Of a stretch of 64,000 nucleotides of DNA, positions 1 to 12,800 are shown piece by piece. The DNA comes from Fasciolopsis buskii (taxonomy: Eukaryota; Platyhelminthes; Trematoda; Plagiorchiida; Fasciolidae). Location of the stretch: NCBI GenBank assembly GCA_008360955.1, contig LUCM01000247.1:174196-238195 (forward strand). Reading direction: 5' to 3'. The translations under genes were made by a program, and so were the position numbers. Positions within the stretch are counted from its first letter, which is position 1. Every line of letters begins with the position of its first letter. The notes beneath the pieces are model-generated. The model had not been told where the DNA came from. It searched no databases and worked only from the letters and a program-made list of their open reading frames with translations.

Positions 1-2029
1 ATCAGCTTTACCTCTCTGAAATCTACAAAGTCGCACATTAGTCACTCGCAAGCAAAATGTTTACAATCTCCCTCTTCGTTTTTCCAGATCCTGACCGTCA
101 TATTTCTCGTTCCACATGATCTTTCTGTCCCAGACCCTTGTCCCCCGTCGCCATCGGCGCGGATTAAGTCATCTTCCAATTTACCATAGACCGCTATAAC
201 TAGAATTTTCCCAAAAGACTCGGCATCCAAAGTCCGGAATTCAACATTCGGATTTTTGTGACTAAGGCTCACTACCTACCAGTTAGTGGACCGTTTGCAT
301 GTTGTCCTTAAGGCTCACAATAACACTCTTGAGTCGACCAACTACATGGGCAGTTGATGCTTGGGGTCTAGTGGTCGCGATTCCCCTCTCAGAATCGGGG
401 CTTGCTTGTCCAAAGGTCTCAGCGTAAGTACCACTCTCTAATTCGCAGCAGTGAAGGACGACGATCGTGAAGCGCGCTGCAATGCAGACCTTGCCCTTAT
501 TCATGCAAGGAGTAATACCAACAAGAAAGAACTGGAATTCCATATAAAAAACAAAGATGCAAAATAAAAATAATAATAGCATCGATGTAGATTTCTCGAA
601 TTTCGCGAGGCACGCGTAAGGTAAGATGAAGGTTTTACATGGACGGCGCCTAGGATGCGTGAATAGTGGAAATGAGAGACAATATGGTTATGTATACACG
701 GAAGGCGCCGCCAAAAACTGGAAAGCAATACGCAGTGCAAAATTATGCGGGACAAAATATCAAAACCTGACAAACTGGTTTTTACGGTTACACAAGGTTT
801 TCTGGGACTGTTCGTAAGCGACGGAATGCGAGTCATTTCGTGTTTAAGTGCACCAAATGTGCATATCGCTGGCGCAACACTTGAGAGCAGCTCGACGGTT
901 AATATCGGAGTATGGCCGGAGGCGCAAACGCTAAGAGCGTTGCGTAATGTACAGAAAAGTAAAACTGAGGAGTTGAAGATCAGTAAGGATATGACAAATG
1001 GATGGAAATTGATTGAAACTAAGAAGAACGTCATTCAAGGTGAATAAGAAAGTCGCATTTAACAATAATAAAGGGCCGATCAACTGCTGAGAAAAGCAGA
1101 GGAATGCTATCAAGTGTATTGATCTCTCTGGAGAACAAGATTTTTGATCTAAAAGACACTTTGAAGAATGGTATTCTGAGGGACCACGGTAGATTCCTGA
1201 GGGAGTCAGAACACTCATTACGTAATTGGATGGGTTTTTTGCAGACGTATGTGGTTGAGACATTAAAAGCTTGAAAAGGAGTGTGAGGTTAGGCTTGACA
1301 AGACTTAACGAACGAAGTCAAGTTGTAGCAGCTTGCATTGTTCTCGATAACTGAGGCTTGTCTTTGTACCAATAAGCTTCTCTGTGAATGCCCATTGAAC
1401 GGTTTCTATTGCAACATGATCAACTCTAAGCATATTTGAGAAAATTATCGGGCAGTGCCCCAGCTTCGGCCTACAACGTGATTTGTATAGCAGTAGCCTA
1501 CATCTTTGAATGCGGAATGTTTTAACAACTAAACTGTTTGTCCTGTTTGCATTTGAGATGTAGCAAACCGCTTGCTCCTGGAATTCGAATGAGCACGGGT
1601 GTTTTTATCCTAGACATTTTACTTTCTGAACGTTCAGCAATAAAAACCGTTCATAAAGAGCCTACCCGGGGGAACGTGGCACTCAAAGGCAGGAACGGCG
1701 CTTTTAGCGGCAGAGAATTTTATCGCCCGCTGCTTACATCACTTGTGTAGAGTGTTTAAATCTTCCACTATACTGGCCGTGGCTTTGGGTAAGAGAGATA
1801 GCCCGAAAGAATAGACTACCTTGCTTTTTCAGCGAATGAGGAGGGTAAGCCGTGGCATATTGCTCCAAAGATGTCATTTAGGTAGGGCAGGAGTAGTTAG
1901 GGGCCGAGGACGCTACCCTTTATTAGACCGCCAGTGGTTGGCTGGGATTAGGATAGGGTTCTGTTGATGACTGCTTCGGAGCGGTAAGAGACGCGGCAGT
2001 TTAACCAGCAGTAAGCGGATCTCCTAAGC
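1..2029. other. No confident gene; repeat-like DNA
   Basis: Several short overlapping frames on both strands. The longest + frame near 745-1047 contains LVFTVTQGFLGLFVSDGMRV and matches nothing I recognise. The region precedes LINE remnants and is probably also repeat-derived. Confidence 0.4.
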
Positions 2030-2443
2030 ACAGGATTTGACTTTTAGTCCCAATCGTTCACGCGGCACGCCATCAAACGCTCTGGTCACGCCATGTGTGA
2101 GTATCGTAATAGCCTTTTTCTTATCGACATTTATTGTGACCAGGTCAACATTTCAAAGTGGCATGAGCTGAAATTTGATCTCTTGTGGCTCCGACGAATA
2201 AGAGTAAACCTGGTACTCTTTAACAATATTATCACAGGGGACAGATGCGTCTCTGCATCTCGTGTTAGAAACCCACTCTCGTACTCTCTCCTAAATGCGG
2301 ATTCTATTATTACTCTTCCTGTTCCAATGACTTCCGTCGGAGCCAACTTATTTATTGTTAGATATTCGCCCCTATGGGATAAACTCCCCCATCAGCTGCG
2401 CATTCTGTCACCATTATCTTTTGTATTTAAACGAAGTGCGTAA
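2030..2443 (+). mobile_element. Decayed LINE 3' end (CR1/Jockey-like)
   Basis: The frame ending at 2443 contains RRIRVNLVLFNNIITG, ANLFIVRYSPLWDKLP and LRILSPLSF, ending in a stop. This is the usual C-terminal pattern of CR1/Jockey-type reverse transcriptases: a basic segment, then a hydrophobic helix, then RYxPLWNxLP. A shifted frame just upstream resembles the preceding VQRxFTRR motif, so the copy carries frameshifts. No catalytic RT motif remains nearby. Confidence 0.6.
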
Positions 2444-2949
2444 AATAGTTACTGTAACCTTTCTCATTAAACTACACCACCCGCACTCACTTGAGGATCG
2501 AGTATATAAAACTGCATTGCGAAAAGGAAATTAAATCTCCCTACTCATATATTGGAATCAAACTAGTCTCTTCCACTCCAAACAGAGATCCGGCGGCAGC
2601 GCATGCTATTTATTTACATGCAGTTCCAGGTCGGATGCATGCCACCACGCTTCTGCCTGCAAAAACGGTACCTATCGCTCAATAGTCTGTCTTCCTATCC
2701 ATAAACATTACCGTTCTAACTGCGTATAAGATTGCTCACCCACAGCTCTATCACACCCATTCACCTGATTCCAACATCGTTGCCAAAACGGCGTGGCAAT
2801 CCTAGCCTGAAACCGCCTTCTAAAACAAAAAACGTTCACTATCATCCTTACAATTAATTTTCATCAACTGCTCTCTCCAAGCAAACGACACTGACCCGTA
2901 GAAATCACCTTGTTGCTGACGAACCCAAACGATACCCTCCAGATAAAAG

Positions 2950-4920
2950 ACGGCAAACGTCTTGGATTCTTTAATTCTCATGTCACAATTTCAAAGTTGC
3001 ACGAGCTGCAGCATCCGCGCTTAAGAAATCCACGACAAGATTCACCAGTTAAGTCGGTGGTAGTGAGAAGGCCAGTTAGCCTATCCTTGAGAATCCCCTC
3101 CATGAGTCTAGCCAGGACGGATGCTCAGTTTATTGGACGGTAGCTTTGTGGATCGTACAGTAGCTCATTCATGCAGAGAAGAAGAATGATGGAGACCTTC
3201 CACTGAACGGGAAGTACCCAGGTTGACATGGCATAGTAAACTGTTTCACCAAAAGTGGTGCTTTATTGAGTTCGCCGAAGCAGAATAGGGCAGGAAGAAC
3301 ACCGTCTGCGCCAAATCGGTGGAATGGTTTGAGGACAGCAAGAGCCTCATCTATCTTCTATGTATTAAATAAAATGGACGGAAACGTTTGGTAGATCGGT
3401 TTAGGTAGGGTGAGTAAATTGGTGGCGATGTCGGTGGCGAGGGTAGAGAAGTAGTATGAGGTAAAGGCCCCAGTAATTTCTTCGGATCATTGAGATGCTG
3501 GTTGTTTTGTGTGAGTTACATAGAGTCATTCTGTTTGTTGCGAGAAGTGCGGGATCACAGACGTTTGACTAAATACAGGTTGGGATTTGATGGTCAGACA
3601 GCAGTTTTCCTGTTTACAATGCTGGTCCTAGGATGAAACAAGCAGATGGTTTTGAAGTCGGCTGATCCTCAGGAATATGGAGAGGTCTAATATATTCCTG
3701 TTAACATTTTGCAGTTTAACAACCTTTTTCGTATTCGCAGGTTTTGCCTATTCGCATCGGCGGGGATTGAGCTATCTGAGGATTGATGTTTAAATAATCG
3801 GGTGCAAATTTGCACATAAGATGTCGGCAGCGTCTTCGGAACTGAACAAAAGAAAAAGTCAGACCGATCAAGCCTCCGGAGAGCGGCAGCCAAACCAGCC
3901 CGGTTTGGAAATTTGTAAGAGACGCTCGCGGACTGGGTATTGGTCGCAGATGTTCGGGGTCTGGGGTGAATATGAAGAAAGCAGGGAACCATCTTGTGGT
4001 CACCACTTGGAAAGCTATCTAGCATGGTGTGTCAACATTGCGGAGACCGTGGGTGAATACGAAGTCAAAGATATTTTTCCTCTCCCGGGGTTTGCGACAT
4101 GCTGCGTCTATCCTCCTACATGGGTTTCACGAACGAATTTGAAGAACTACGAAGGGGCAGTCTTGATGTACCAGCCGATATTAGGCGCAATAAAGACTCC
4201 TGCTATAAGTTTTGCCTCTACATGTATAGATGCAATGCACTCAAAGGCCCTGATGAATTGAGGGCGCTTAGGGTTGTTTAATGATGGAGGTACGTAGACA
4301 CATGCAAGGAAGACTAGATAGTTATGCATACGGATAGAGAGCCGCAACGTTTCAGGCGAAATGTCTAACACTGGAGGTCGGGGGGAAGGAAGTGGAGAAT
4401 TCACGCCTGACTCAAGCGAGACAGCCACCCCACGCCGATTAGGTCGGCGAGTTAAGAAGGAGCTTTCACCGCTCGGAAATATTTAGTTTATGGGTGGGTA
4501 TCTCGTCAACGACGTTGCGATGATTAGAATGTTTTCGAAGGAGTTGTTTTGTACAAAAGGTCCAAGGGCGCTAATGTTGCTTAGGAGAGACCGCACGTTA
4601 ATCATTATCGGGGACACTTTAAGTGTGCACTTCATGCTGAATGACTGTTTATGAGGGCTGACGAATTCATCCCTATGACGCTGGTGGAAAACTGGACTGA
4701 GCGGTGCAATGGGGAAAGCATTTGTTTAAAAAGCAAAACCGTTTTGAATGCACGAGTAAAGGATGTCAACCAAGCTGTCATTTTTGCTGTCACAGTTTTT
4801 GATCTCAAGCGTGAGGAATTTTAAGGGGTGCACAAGACTTTCCAGCGGAGGTAGTAACCGGGTTTTTGACCAATCTCGGGGATCCATCTGAGTTGGATTA
4901 CCCAAGGGGTTCAGCAACTC
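2950..4920 (-). mobile_element. Decayed APE-RT LINE, minus strand
   Basis: Read on the minus strand from 4920 down. Near 4820-4760 is LKFLTLEIKNC with SLVDILYSC, like the start of an APE endonuclease. At 4330-4180 are LACVYVPPSLNNP, AFECIASIHVEAKLIAG and APNIGW, which resemble the AGDFNAPNIDW motif with the catalytic Asp and Asn lost. At about 3215-3040 are WKVSIILLL, DPQSYRPIN and SVLARLMEGILKDRL, the fingers region of the reverse transcriptase. Frames shift between segments, so the element is dead. Confidence 0.72.
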
Positions 4921-7539
4921 GGCTTGGGTTGAACGGACCAGTAATCGAGTGCCAGGTCTGGCTAGTGGCGTCCTGGCAGGGGCGAGAAGCCAGAAGATTT
5001 GGAGTTTCCCTTACGAGGACGGACCTGGTAATAGCACTTACAGTCTGGGTACGGGATCTAAAACATAAAAGGCAGACATGGTCTAGCTTGGTGCCAGCTT
5101 GGAGCTATGGTGATCAATGAACCGAAAAGAAACAGAGTCATCATCGGAACTGAGGTTGATTGTGCGAACAAAAAAGGCAAGGTAATAAATCAAGATTTAC
5201 CAAGGTAGATAAGGAATTGGGGTAAACTGGACTGAAGTCAACTGTCGGAGGTTTCACCTGTAATACATCGCACTGGTGCGCTGGCTAATAGTAAAGAGCT
5301 TATGTGGTAGTGTGACCAGGGTCTTACTGGGGTCGCGTTGCCAGTATGACACGAAGAAATTCGGCTGCAAACCAAATGATAACTACTCCGGAGTACAACC
5401 CTAGGTTTCTTGACAGTTGTCATGGTCAGCTTTCTCTGCGCTGCTGATCTAACAAGGGGAACAGAGCTGGAGATGAAGAACTATCGAGGCTAATGTGTTG
5501 AGAATAGGAGGAATCGTTTGACTACAGCATAGCATAGTCTACTTCTGTTGCTTTATTTCTTTTTCATATTGCAGCTGCAGGACGGATGGTGCAGCGGCTA
5601 AGTCCGTGCTTTCGGTAGTCTTAAGAATTAAACCGGGATAGGGTGGTAAAGCTTTGGGTGTCTAATTTGAGTTGAGGCTACAGGTCTAGATGGCCTTGGA
5701 AAGCTCGGCCTAGACCGGTATTGATTCCAGTTAAGCTGAGAAATAAGGATTCTTTGGGAAAGTCGGACAATACACTTTGAACTATGTCAGATTTTGGCTA
5801 ATAAGGGGTCTGGGATTAAAAGTAGTGCCCTCGGTGGTGACCATCTCCGATCTTTAGGTTGATTAATACGAGATTCAGGAAAGAAAAGTATCGGTGATGC
5901 CGAAGGATTTTTGGATAAAAGGCGCGGGTGAAGGACACGGTTAAAGGCCTTAGACAAACTTGGTAAACGTCTGCAAAAATTGATAGAGAAGGTCTTTGGC
6001 AGGGAACAGCTGCCGCACTGTTAGGTCTTTTAAATCTACGATGCATGTCTGTGGTTTTCTTTCGGCTTGGAACTTCTTTCGGCAGTAAACTTTGGGTCTC
6101 ATTGTTCCATTGAGTGCACAGAAACCTGTATAAGTTTTGGAACATCGGGTTACCGGCAAAATGTGGAGTCGAATTTCCCACTCAGATGTTATCCCAGTGG
6201 TAATCAGACGGGGTCTGATAAACCAGTGTCAGCGATTCGACCAGCATGGCAACCATTTGGAAACCGAAGAAAATCATCCAAATATATAAATTTACGTATG
6301 TTTGCTCATGTCTCGACTGACGCACATGAGGATTTCAAAAAGCTGCAGAACGTTTGTGGCCGCCTGCATTGTTTGTGATATGTGCCAAAATTGGGCACTT
6401 ATGAATTGCTTCGGCATACCAGGGGAGGAAATTCGTTGTTTGCAGCCGACAAGACTGGATAAGGTGGATGGGCTCAGGGTGCAGAACCGCTACAGTACAT
6501 TTTCAGGGCTATTCCTCATCTCGTTAGGTTAACCCAATGGTAAGAAAGTACCGCGGATACTTGCAAAAGTGGAGGAATATCATTTAATCCCAGGTGGTCC
6601 AGAATCCATTAGAAAACGGGCAGGATGTCTCACCGGAAATGTGCGAGCTGGAACGAATGAAACAGGGTCAAACTCTTCAACCGGAAAACTAGGAAAAACG
6701 GAGGGGGTTTCTGAGTTGATGCTAATAACAATACTGGGGGCAAAGAACCGACAAACAATGGTCAACAGCAGACTGAATTCATGATTATAGAAGGAAAATT
6801 TTAAGGGCATAAGCCTCAGCGAAACGAGCTGAAAAGAGCACTCAATCTCCCCAACGCTAAACGCAGAAATCTGTAAAGCCTGACTGCCGAGGAACACTTC
6901 AATATTTATTAAAAGCTAGAACAAACCTGGAATTTGAAGGGTAAGGGATCTTCCAAGAACGATGGGTTAAAATCACGACACTGGTCAAAAGCAGGTGCGT
7001 GGAGTAAGCAATCGGAATGCAACAAAAATAACTGAAGAAGCGTGAGCAGCCAGGCCGACCAATTAAATAAGTAAATCCAGAGGCTGTGGACCTGCTTTTG
7101 GCTGTAGCAGGGCTTATGCTCAGCCACGAAATATCTGGCAACTTCGTGGAGTCCCGGATGAAACAGAAACAATCCAAGGATTTCTAGGGCGCCCTGGCAA
7201 AGCAGCTGCAAGCTCAGGACAGAGAGAATACCGCAATTTGCTCAGAACACACCTGATATAAAATGAACAAGCTAAGAATTTTGACGGCATGGGATCTGGA
7301 GGCATCAACAATGGATGAAGCACTTGAAGCGGAAAGGAAGCGTCCTCGTGCGAATTCAAGAGCTGCCTTGTACACATGCTAATGGTCACTGAAGGCGGTA
7401 GATGAAAAATTTTACGGTTCGGTGGACAGCTTCAGAAGTGGAAAGTACGGCCTCTGCATAAGGAACACTGGTAAGATAGACAGATGGGTGCAGAAGACAG
7501 AAAACCTTGAAGCCCTCAGAAATTCACCTGGGTAATGGG
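4921..7539. other. Degenerate DNA between LINE remnants
   Basis: GC-richer than the AMPK introns, with many short broken frames on both strands. It is likely the 5' parts of the flanking LINEs and other old insertions. No domain can be named. Confidence 0.4.
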
Positions 7540-9175
7540 TGTTTTACAGCAAGGAATCGCCGTGGTTATAAGGTCTGAGATCAAAGAGAGAATGATGTTC
7601 AAGGCACCTCGAAGCAAGGAAGCGATTGCGCTGGTTCTTTACATCAACGGAAGCAGCAAAGCTAAAAGTTGATGGAAATACTGGCAAGAATTGGGGAACC
7701 TGATATGAGGATGGTTGGAGTTGTCGAGACCCAGATCCGGAAAGCGGACCACATTTGGCGGATTGTGACATTTTGGGTAACGCTGTGCTCTACAAATGAG
7801 AAAATGCCTGATGTACGGGCGTTAGAAGTAAGCCAAAGCATGAGAAATACGTGTATGTATTCAGCTTACATCACGGTGCACAACTGTTTAAATGAACTGT
7901 GATTTCAATATTCCATATCGTGCAATTCAGCAGAGGCAAAGGAAAACAGTACTCAAGCAAGCGCCCTCAGCCAAAAGTTTGCGCATTAGCATCGGTCTGT
8001 TGGGGTTTGGCTAGTGTCCACAAATAACCATTTTTGATAGTTAGGATCACCCAATTCCGGGCAATATTGGGGATATTCAAGCAGTATTTTGAGGGCTGAA
8101 TCCAAGCCGATGCGAGGACCCGGACGAGTCCCACTCGCTACATTATAATCACTAGCTATTACATCGAGCGGCCCTACATATAGCCTATTCCAGCTCGCGT
8201 CGGGACGCGACAGATCAACATTGGATTAGAAGGTGACAGATATGGTAGTTATCCACAAGGGAGGTCCGCGCAAAAAGGTAACATAATATCGACTGCTGAG
8301 TTTCATATGTATCCTTTGCAAATGTCTTGGAATACTGATGCAAGAACAAGTAAGTGCCAGATGAAACCTCAGGGTTACTGTGAGGTACAGCGTGGATTCA
8401 CTGGGAGGATATTTGTTTCTGGAACCTGCTGATGTTCTTGCGCGGGATTATCGCGGGATTGCATTAGGGAGTGCTAGAGGAATGGTACTTAGATTTCACC
8501 AAAGCTTTTCATATGGAGGATCCCGGACTGCTGATGCGTAAGACCCAGTCGTCTGGAACTGGGGGTCCCATATTAAATCACTTGCCTCAGAAGGATTGAT
8601 TACGCGGCGGAAAATAGAGTATTCTATTGGTGTGGTTCAACGGACTAAGGATGTGGGGATAGTCATGGCCACAAACTACAGGTGCGCGGAGAAGCACAAC
8701 GCTTTTGCGCGAAAAAACAATAAGGGCTCCCAGTTCATTGTCCGCTGTATCCTGCGGGAAATCATCCCTTTGCACAAGGAGATAGCCAGGCTACATTTAG
8801 ATAACTGCATGCAGGCATGGCCACCATTCCTTAGGAAGGACTAGCCTGCCTCAAAATTGTTCAACGTCTGGCCGCTAGAGTGGTTGAGGGGAACAGTTAG
8901 TAGACAGGGAATTTGGAAGATCTAAACCTGTATCCGATGAAATAGCTTTTATAAGGGGTGGTATGATGGAAACGCTCAAGGAACTGCTGTGACTGACAGG
9001 GATAGACCCTGAGGGCATGTTCAGGGAAGCTACCCAAGAAAGAAGGCTAGTTGCCGGCGCAAAGCTGCGGAAGGCCCACTGTAGTTTAAATACGCGTGCA
9101 AACGTTCTCTGCAGCAGAGTGGTCGGGGCTAGAAATAAGCTATTGTTAGAAGCATCAAGCGCAGAATGAAGAACC
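7540..9175 (+). mobile_element. Decayed CR1-like LINE, plus strand
   Basis: Fragments in order on the + strand. GIAVVIRSEIKERMMFKAP (7550-7606) matches the middle of an APE endonuclease. YLDFTKAFHMEDPGLLMRK (8486-8542) is RT motif A, with its catalytic Asp. TKDVGIVMATNYRCAEKHNA (near 8647-8706) and LACLKIVQRLAARVVEGNS (near 8843-8900) are the post-RT region, and SRVVGARNKLLLEASS (9113-9160) is the C-terminus. Stops and frameshifts separate these pieces. It ends about 560 bp before the first detected AMPK gamma exon. Confidence 0.75.
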
Positions 9176-9234
9176 AACTAGAACATTACCAGACAAAACG
9201 AGGTGTGAGTTATTCTCGGCATTAGGGAGCTAAG

Positions 9235-9555
9235 ATGCGAAGTGCTGCGGAGCAGATAAAAGAGGGAAAATCCAAGTCAGCCTTATGCTGTGAAATAATG
9301 GAACGCCTACAAATTGGATGCCCGTTTGCCTCTAGTATCTCTATTCCTCTTTCATTTCGGCGGACAAGAGACTTCTGCGGCAAACCAAATTGGAACTGGA
9401 AAACAAAACTGGCGGTCGTGGATGCTGAATCTCGCTCAGGAACTCTGGAAGCTAGACCGATCGTCGAGGTCACTGCTGACCTGTTCAAGTTGAACCGACG
9501 TGAAATGGGCGTTTCAAGGGCGAAAGCATCTGTTTATGCGATATTTCAAAAATGA
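9235..9555 (+). CDS. Unrecognised 106-codon ORF upstream of AMPK gamma
   Basis: ATG to TGA. The product is rich in Ser, Arg and Lys, with EGKSKSALCCEIMERLQIG and FCGKPNWNWKTKLAVVDAES. It lies between the CR1-like LINE remnant and the first detected AMPK gamma exon. No domain is seen, and no donor gives the phase required by the exon at 9733. It may be repeat-derived or chance. Confidence 0.18.
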   Translation: MRSAAEQIKEGKSKSALCCEIMERLQIGCPFASSISIPLSFRRTRDFCGKPNWNWKTKLAVVDAESRSGTLEARPIVEVTADLFKLNRREMGVSRAKASVYAIFQK

Positions 9556-9732
9556 GCACATGTAGTCGCTGCCATTTGGAAGTGGTTAAGCTCAGACCTG
9601 ATGTACGTAATAAACAAACCAAAGGGCAAACGAAAGCAGATTTCAAGGATCAGGTAAAAATTCTTTTTGTATCATGAATTATTTATTAGCTTACTTCATT
9701 ACACAATGAATGCATATGCAAATCACCTGCAG

Positions 9733-9869
9733 GTGAGAAACTGGAAGACGATTTGCTAAGGGTAAAAGAACCAAGAAGATTTACATATTTGGAGTTTTTT
9801 AAGCGACATACTTGTTATGATTTGCTTCCATCCAGTGTCAAGTTGGTAATTGTAGACACGGAACTCAGC
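9733..9869 (+). CDS. PRKAG: AMPK gamma exon a (start of CBS1)
   Basis: Translates, after two phase bases, as EKLEDDLLRV, then FFKRHTCYDLLPSS and KLVIVDTELS. This corresponds to the vertebrate stretch around SHRCYDLIPTSSKLVVFD that opens CBS1. The acceptor is CCTGCAG. The donor follows the Ser codon AGC and reads GTGCGG, a weak GT donor; it is chosen because it alone keeps frame and alignment with the next exon (TELS followed by IQKAFLALV). The first two bases GT must complete a codon begun in an upstream exon. The frame is open upstream only to a TAG at 9687 and has no ATG, so the start lies further 5'. Confidence 0.87.
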
Positions 9870-12800
9870 GTGCGGTAGTATACTTGCTAAATTAATCCCA
9901 CTGATTGTTTATAGATCCAAAAGGCGTTTCTCGCACTGGTGTTTAATAACGTCAGAGCATCAATACTGTGGAACAGCAACACACAGAACTTTGTTGGAAT
10001 GCTGACCATTACAGATTTCATCAAAGTTTTGGTAAACGACTACGGGAAACATTTTGGACAACTGGATGACTATGAGAACTCCACAGTAGCCAAATGGCGA
10101 AGTAAGCATTTGCACATTTACCTCGTCATAGAAGACTCTGTATAATAAAAGGACACACGATTCATCCATAATGCATCGTTAATCTATACCTATAATTTAG
10201 TATGGTTCACATCATTTAAGATAACCTTACATCCATTTTTTTTTCTGGAGACTAACAATTGATTTTCAGTACAGCCATCAAGCGGGACACAGAAGTAGGG
10301 GACTCAAATATGCAATTCATACCTTGCTTACCTACCTTGAAATAATGAGTGATGTTTCGTCAATCAGTGATACAAACCATGAAGAAAGTACTTTGCAACT
10401 GCCGCCAGTTTTCATGTAGGGTTATCGATATTTTATTAAGCTAAATAAGAAACAGAAAGCTGCTAAAGTTTCGGAAATCCAATATTCTTCTTGCCTTTTC
10501 TAGCAATTGTTTAGAACGGTTTATATTTGCTTGTGGGTGCACTGAGAAATTACACCGTTTGAAAACAAACTTGTCGTCTGCATAACAAAAGCCCGAACTT
10601 CATTGTGCCTGATGGATTTTCTGCAGTTATCTTAAGTGGGAACTGCCCTTGATGTTACACATTTCAAGACCAGAAACAAAGTCGACCATCCATATTTTAG
10701 GGGCATGGCCTTGAACAACGCATATTCTTCTGAAGTTTAAAGAAAACTGCTGGTGTTTATATACAGTTGATACATTTTAGTATTAGGAGATTGAATGTTT
10801 ACATGAAATAATTCACCATGTGATATCATCGCTCAACTCACCATAAAGAAACCATGGAAGCACTGTACAGCTGTTTCATCTTTGTTAGGAATCATGAGCA
10901 GTGCATATCCACCACGCCCGACCTGGGATGCGGACCCAAGACGAACAAGTCTGAGTCGAACGCCTTAGCCCTTGCGCTACCGGGCAGGCTCTGAACGGTT
11001 CGTTCAACTTCACCACATGATGTTGCACCTATCCGTTACTGATTTGCACGTGAATTTGTTGCAGTTGAACAACTGTTCGGAGCCGGCTCGGTAGCGTAAT
11101 GGCTAAGGCGTTCGACTCAAGTTCGTTCGTCTTGGGTTCGCGTCCTAGTTCGGGCGCGGCGAATATGCACTGCTGATGGTTCCTATCAAGGATGAAACGG
11201 CTGTGCAGTGCTTCCATGATTTCTTTCTGATGAGTTGAGCGGTGATGTACAAGTGACTTTCATGAAACAGACATTTTACTGCGTTCGCATTCAGGTTCTC
11301 ATCACATCCTTTGCTGTATTCAGTAAAAAGCCAATTTAGCGGACCATCTAACGTTTATGCACTAGATCCAAATCTATTTTTGTTTGTCTAGGGTTGCGTT
11401 TGCTCACAAGTTACACATGTAAAATATCGGTGCTATTCACTCACTCTGCATCAAACTGTTTTTGTTGTTGATGACATTCATCGCCGGTGTNCACGAACAC
11501 AGACAATCCTTGTTATCTACCTCGATACGTGGTTTCGTACTATTCTTCACAAATTAGTAGTGTTATTTTTCATACCTTACATGTTCGGTAAATGGTGCTT
11601 GTGATTTCAGGACGTTTTTTTGTTTGTCCGTCTGTGTTTCGATAAAAGCAATCGATCCACTATTCCCAAAGACGTTTTAGTGACAAAGTTAAAAATGTAA
11701 TTCTATTTAACACTTTACATGTTTATGTTATACCACATAGGAACATTTTAGAGCTTGTTAACAAACATTTCGAGGCCATTAAATTAAAAAAAACCGGCAG
11801 TTCAACATTCGAAACATTGGGTGCCCTTTGTCCAGCTGAATAGTAGAGAACGGCAATACCGCGGAATGTCAACACTTTGAATTATTCTTTTCAGTAGCCT
11901 ATGTAGGACAATCTGAGAAATATATGATATTAAAACACAGATTGTTCCGATCTGCACTAACCCGTATCCGCTGCAGTGAGCGGTCATTGAACTTGAATTC
12001 TCTACTGTGAACAATCGATATCATGTTCACGGCAAATGAAGTCCGTGTCAATAAGTTTTGTGTACAGAAACTGGGTTACGTAATCTGATTAGCTGACATT
12101 TCCCGCTCACTATTGTTTAATCAAGGTTTGAAAGATGAAACGGAACGAGTTGTGTTTGATTGTTATCCAAGGTTTCGGAAATTCCGTTGTCGAGACTTGG
12201 TCTGGAAAGACTCTGTGTGATTATCTACCTTTGTGCGTCTGCTGCGATTTGTACTCAAAGTTGTCGGGAGTCTTATTTCGCAATGGTTGAAATATGATGA
12301 TGCAATGTGATTGGTAATGTTCATATTAAATTGACTTCTCGATTACAGTGGATAACCTTTTTGAAGCCATATACACAGCCCATAGATTCATTGATTTCAA
12401 ACCATGGACGAGTCGTAAGCAGTCGAGAGTGTACGAAAATTACTCAGTATTTTCGTGTCCAAGACCCTTGTCATAGCTATTTTGATACCATTAACTGTGC
12501 ATTCACAGCGGATGATAAACAAAAAATTGAGATGAAACATTTGCAATTCATTTGTTCACAAAAACGATCAAACCATTTCTTATTGGAACCAAAATGGGAC
12601 GAAAAGTTTTTGCCCAGTTTGTTAGATTTGGTTTTTCTATATTCTTCCACTTTTCATGATCATGGGTATTCTGGGTGACGGAATGCATTCCATGCTCAGC
12701 TCTCGGAAAGGAAGTTCGCCAAATAAACGGTCCATCAGGGATAGGATTAAGACGGTGTAGTGAATATTGTTTCCTGGTTTATTGTTTCAATGTTAGCCGG

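Noticed and set aside
501..1034. 177-codon minus strand ORF rich in Phe, Ser and Leu
   Set aside because: Low-information hydrophobic composition and no domain; overlapping + frames are equally open.
3821..4261. 146-codon + strand ORF
   Set aside because: Antisense to the minus-strand LINE endonuclease motifs, so probably a shadow frame.
5580..5645. tRNA-like stretch GGTGCAGCGGCTAAGTCCG
   Set aside because: No B-box follows, so tRNA or SINE identity is not supported.
11085..11165. A functional tRNA gene
   Set aside because: The boxes belong to a SINE head repeated several times with a shared non-tRNA tail; the acceptor stem is not convincing.
11220..11275. CTGATGAG followed by GAAAC in a SINE arm, like a hammerhead ribozyme core
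   Set aside because: The sequence between does not form stem II and the opposite arm lacks the core bases, so it is taken as chance.
12307..12678. 123-codon ORF upstream of the RasGAP exon as a further RasGAP exon
   Set aside because: No similarity to RasGAP, C2 or PH sequence, and the overlapping frame is also partly open; left as unassigned.
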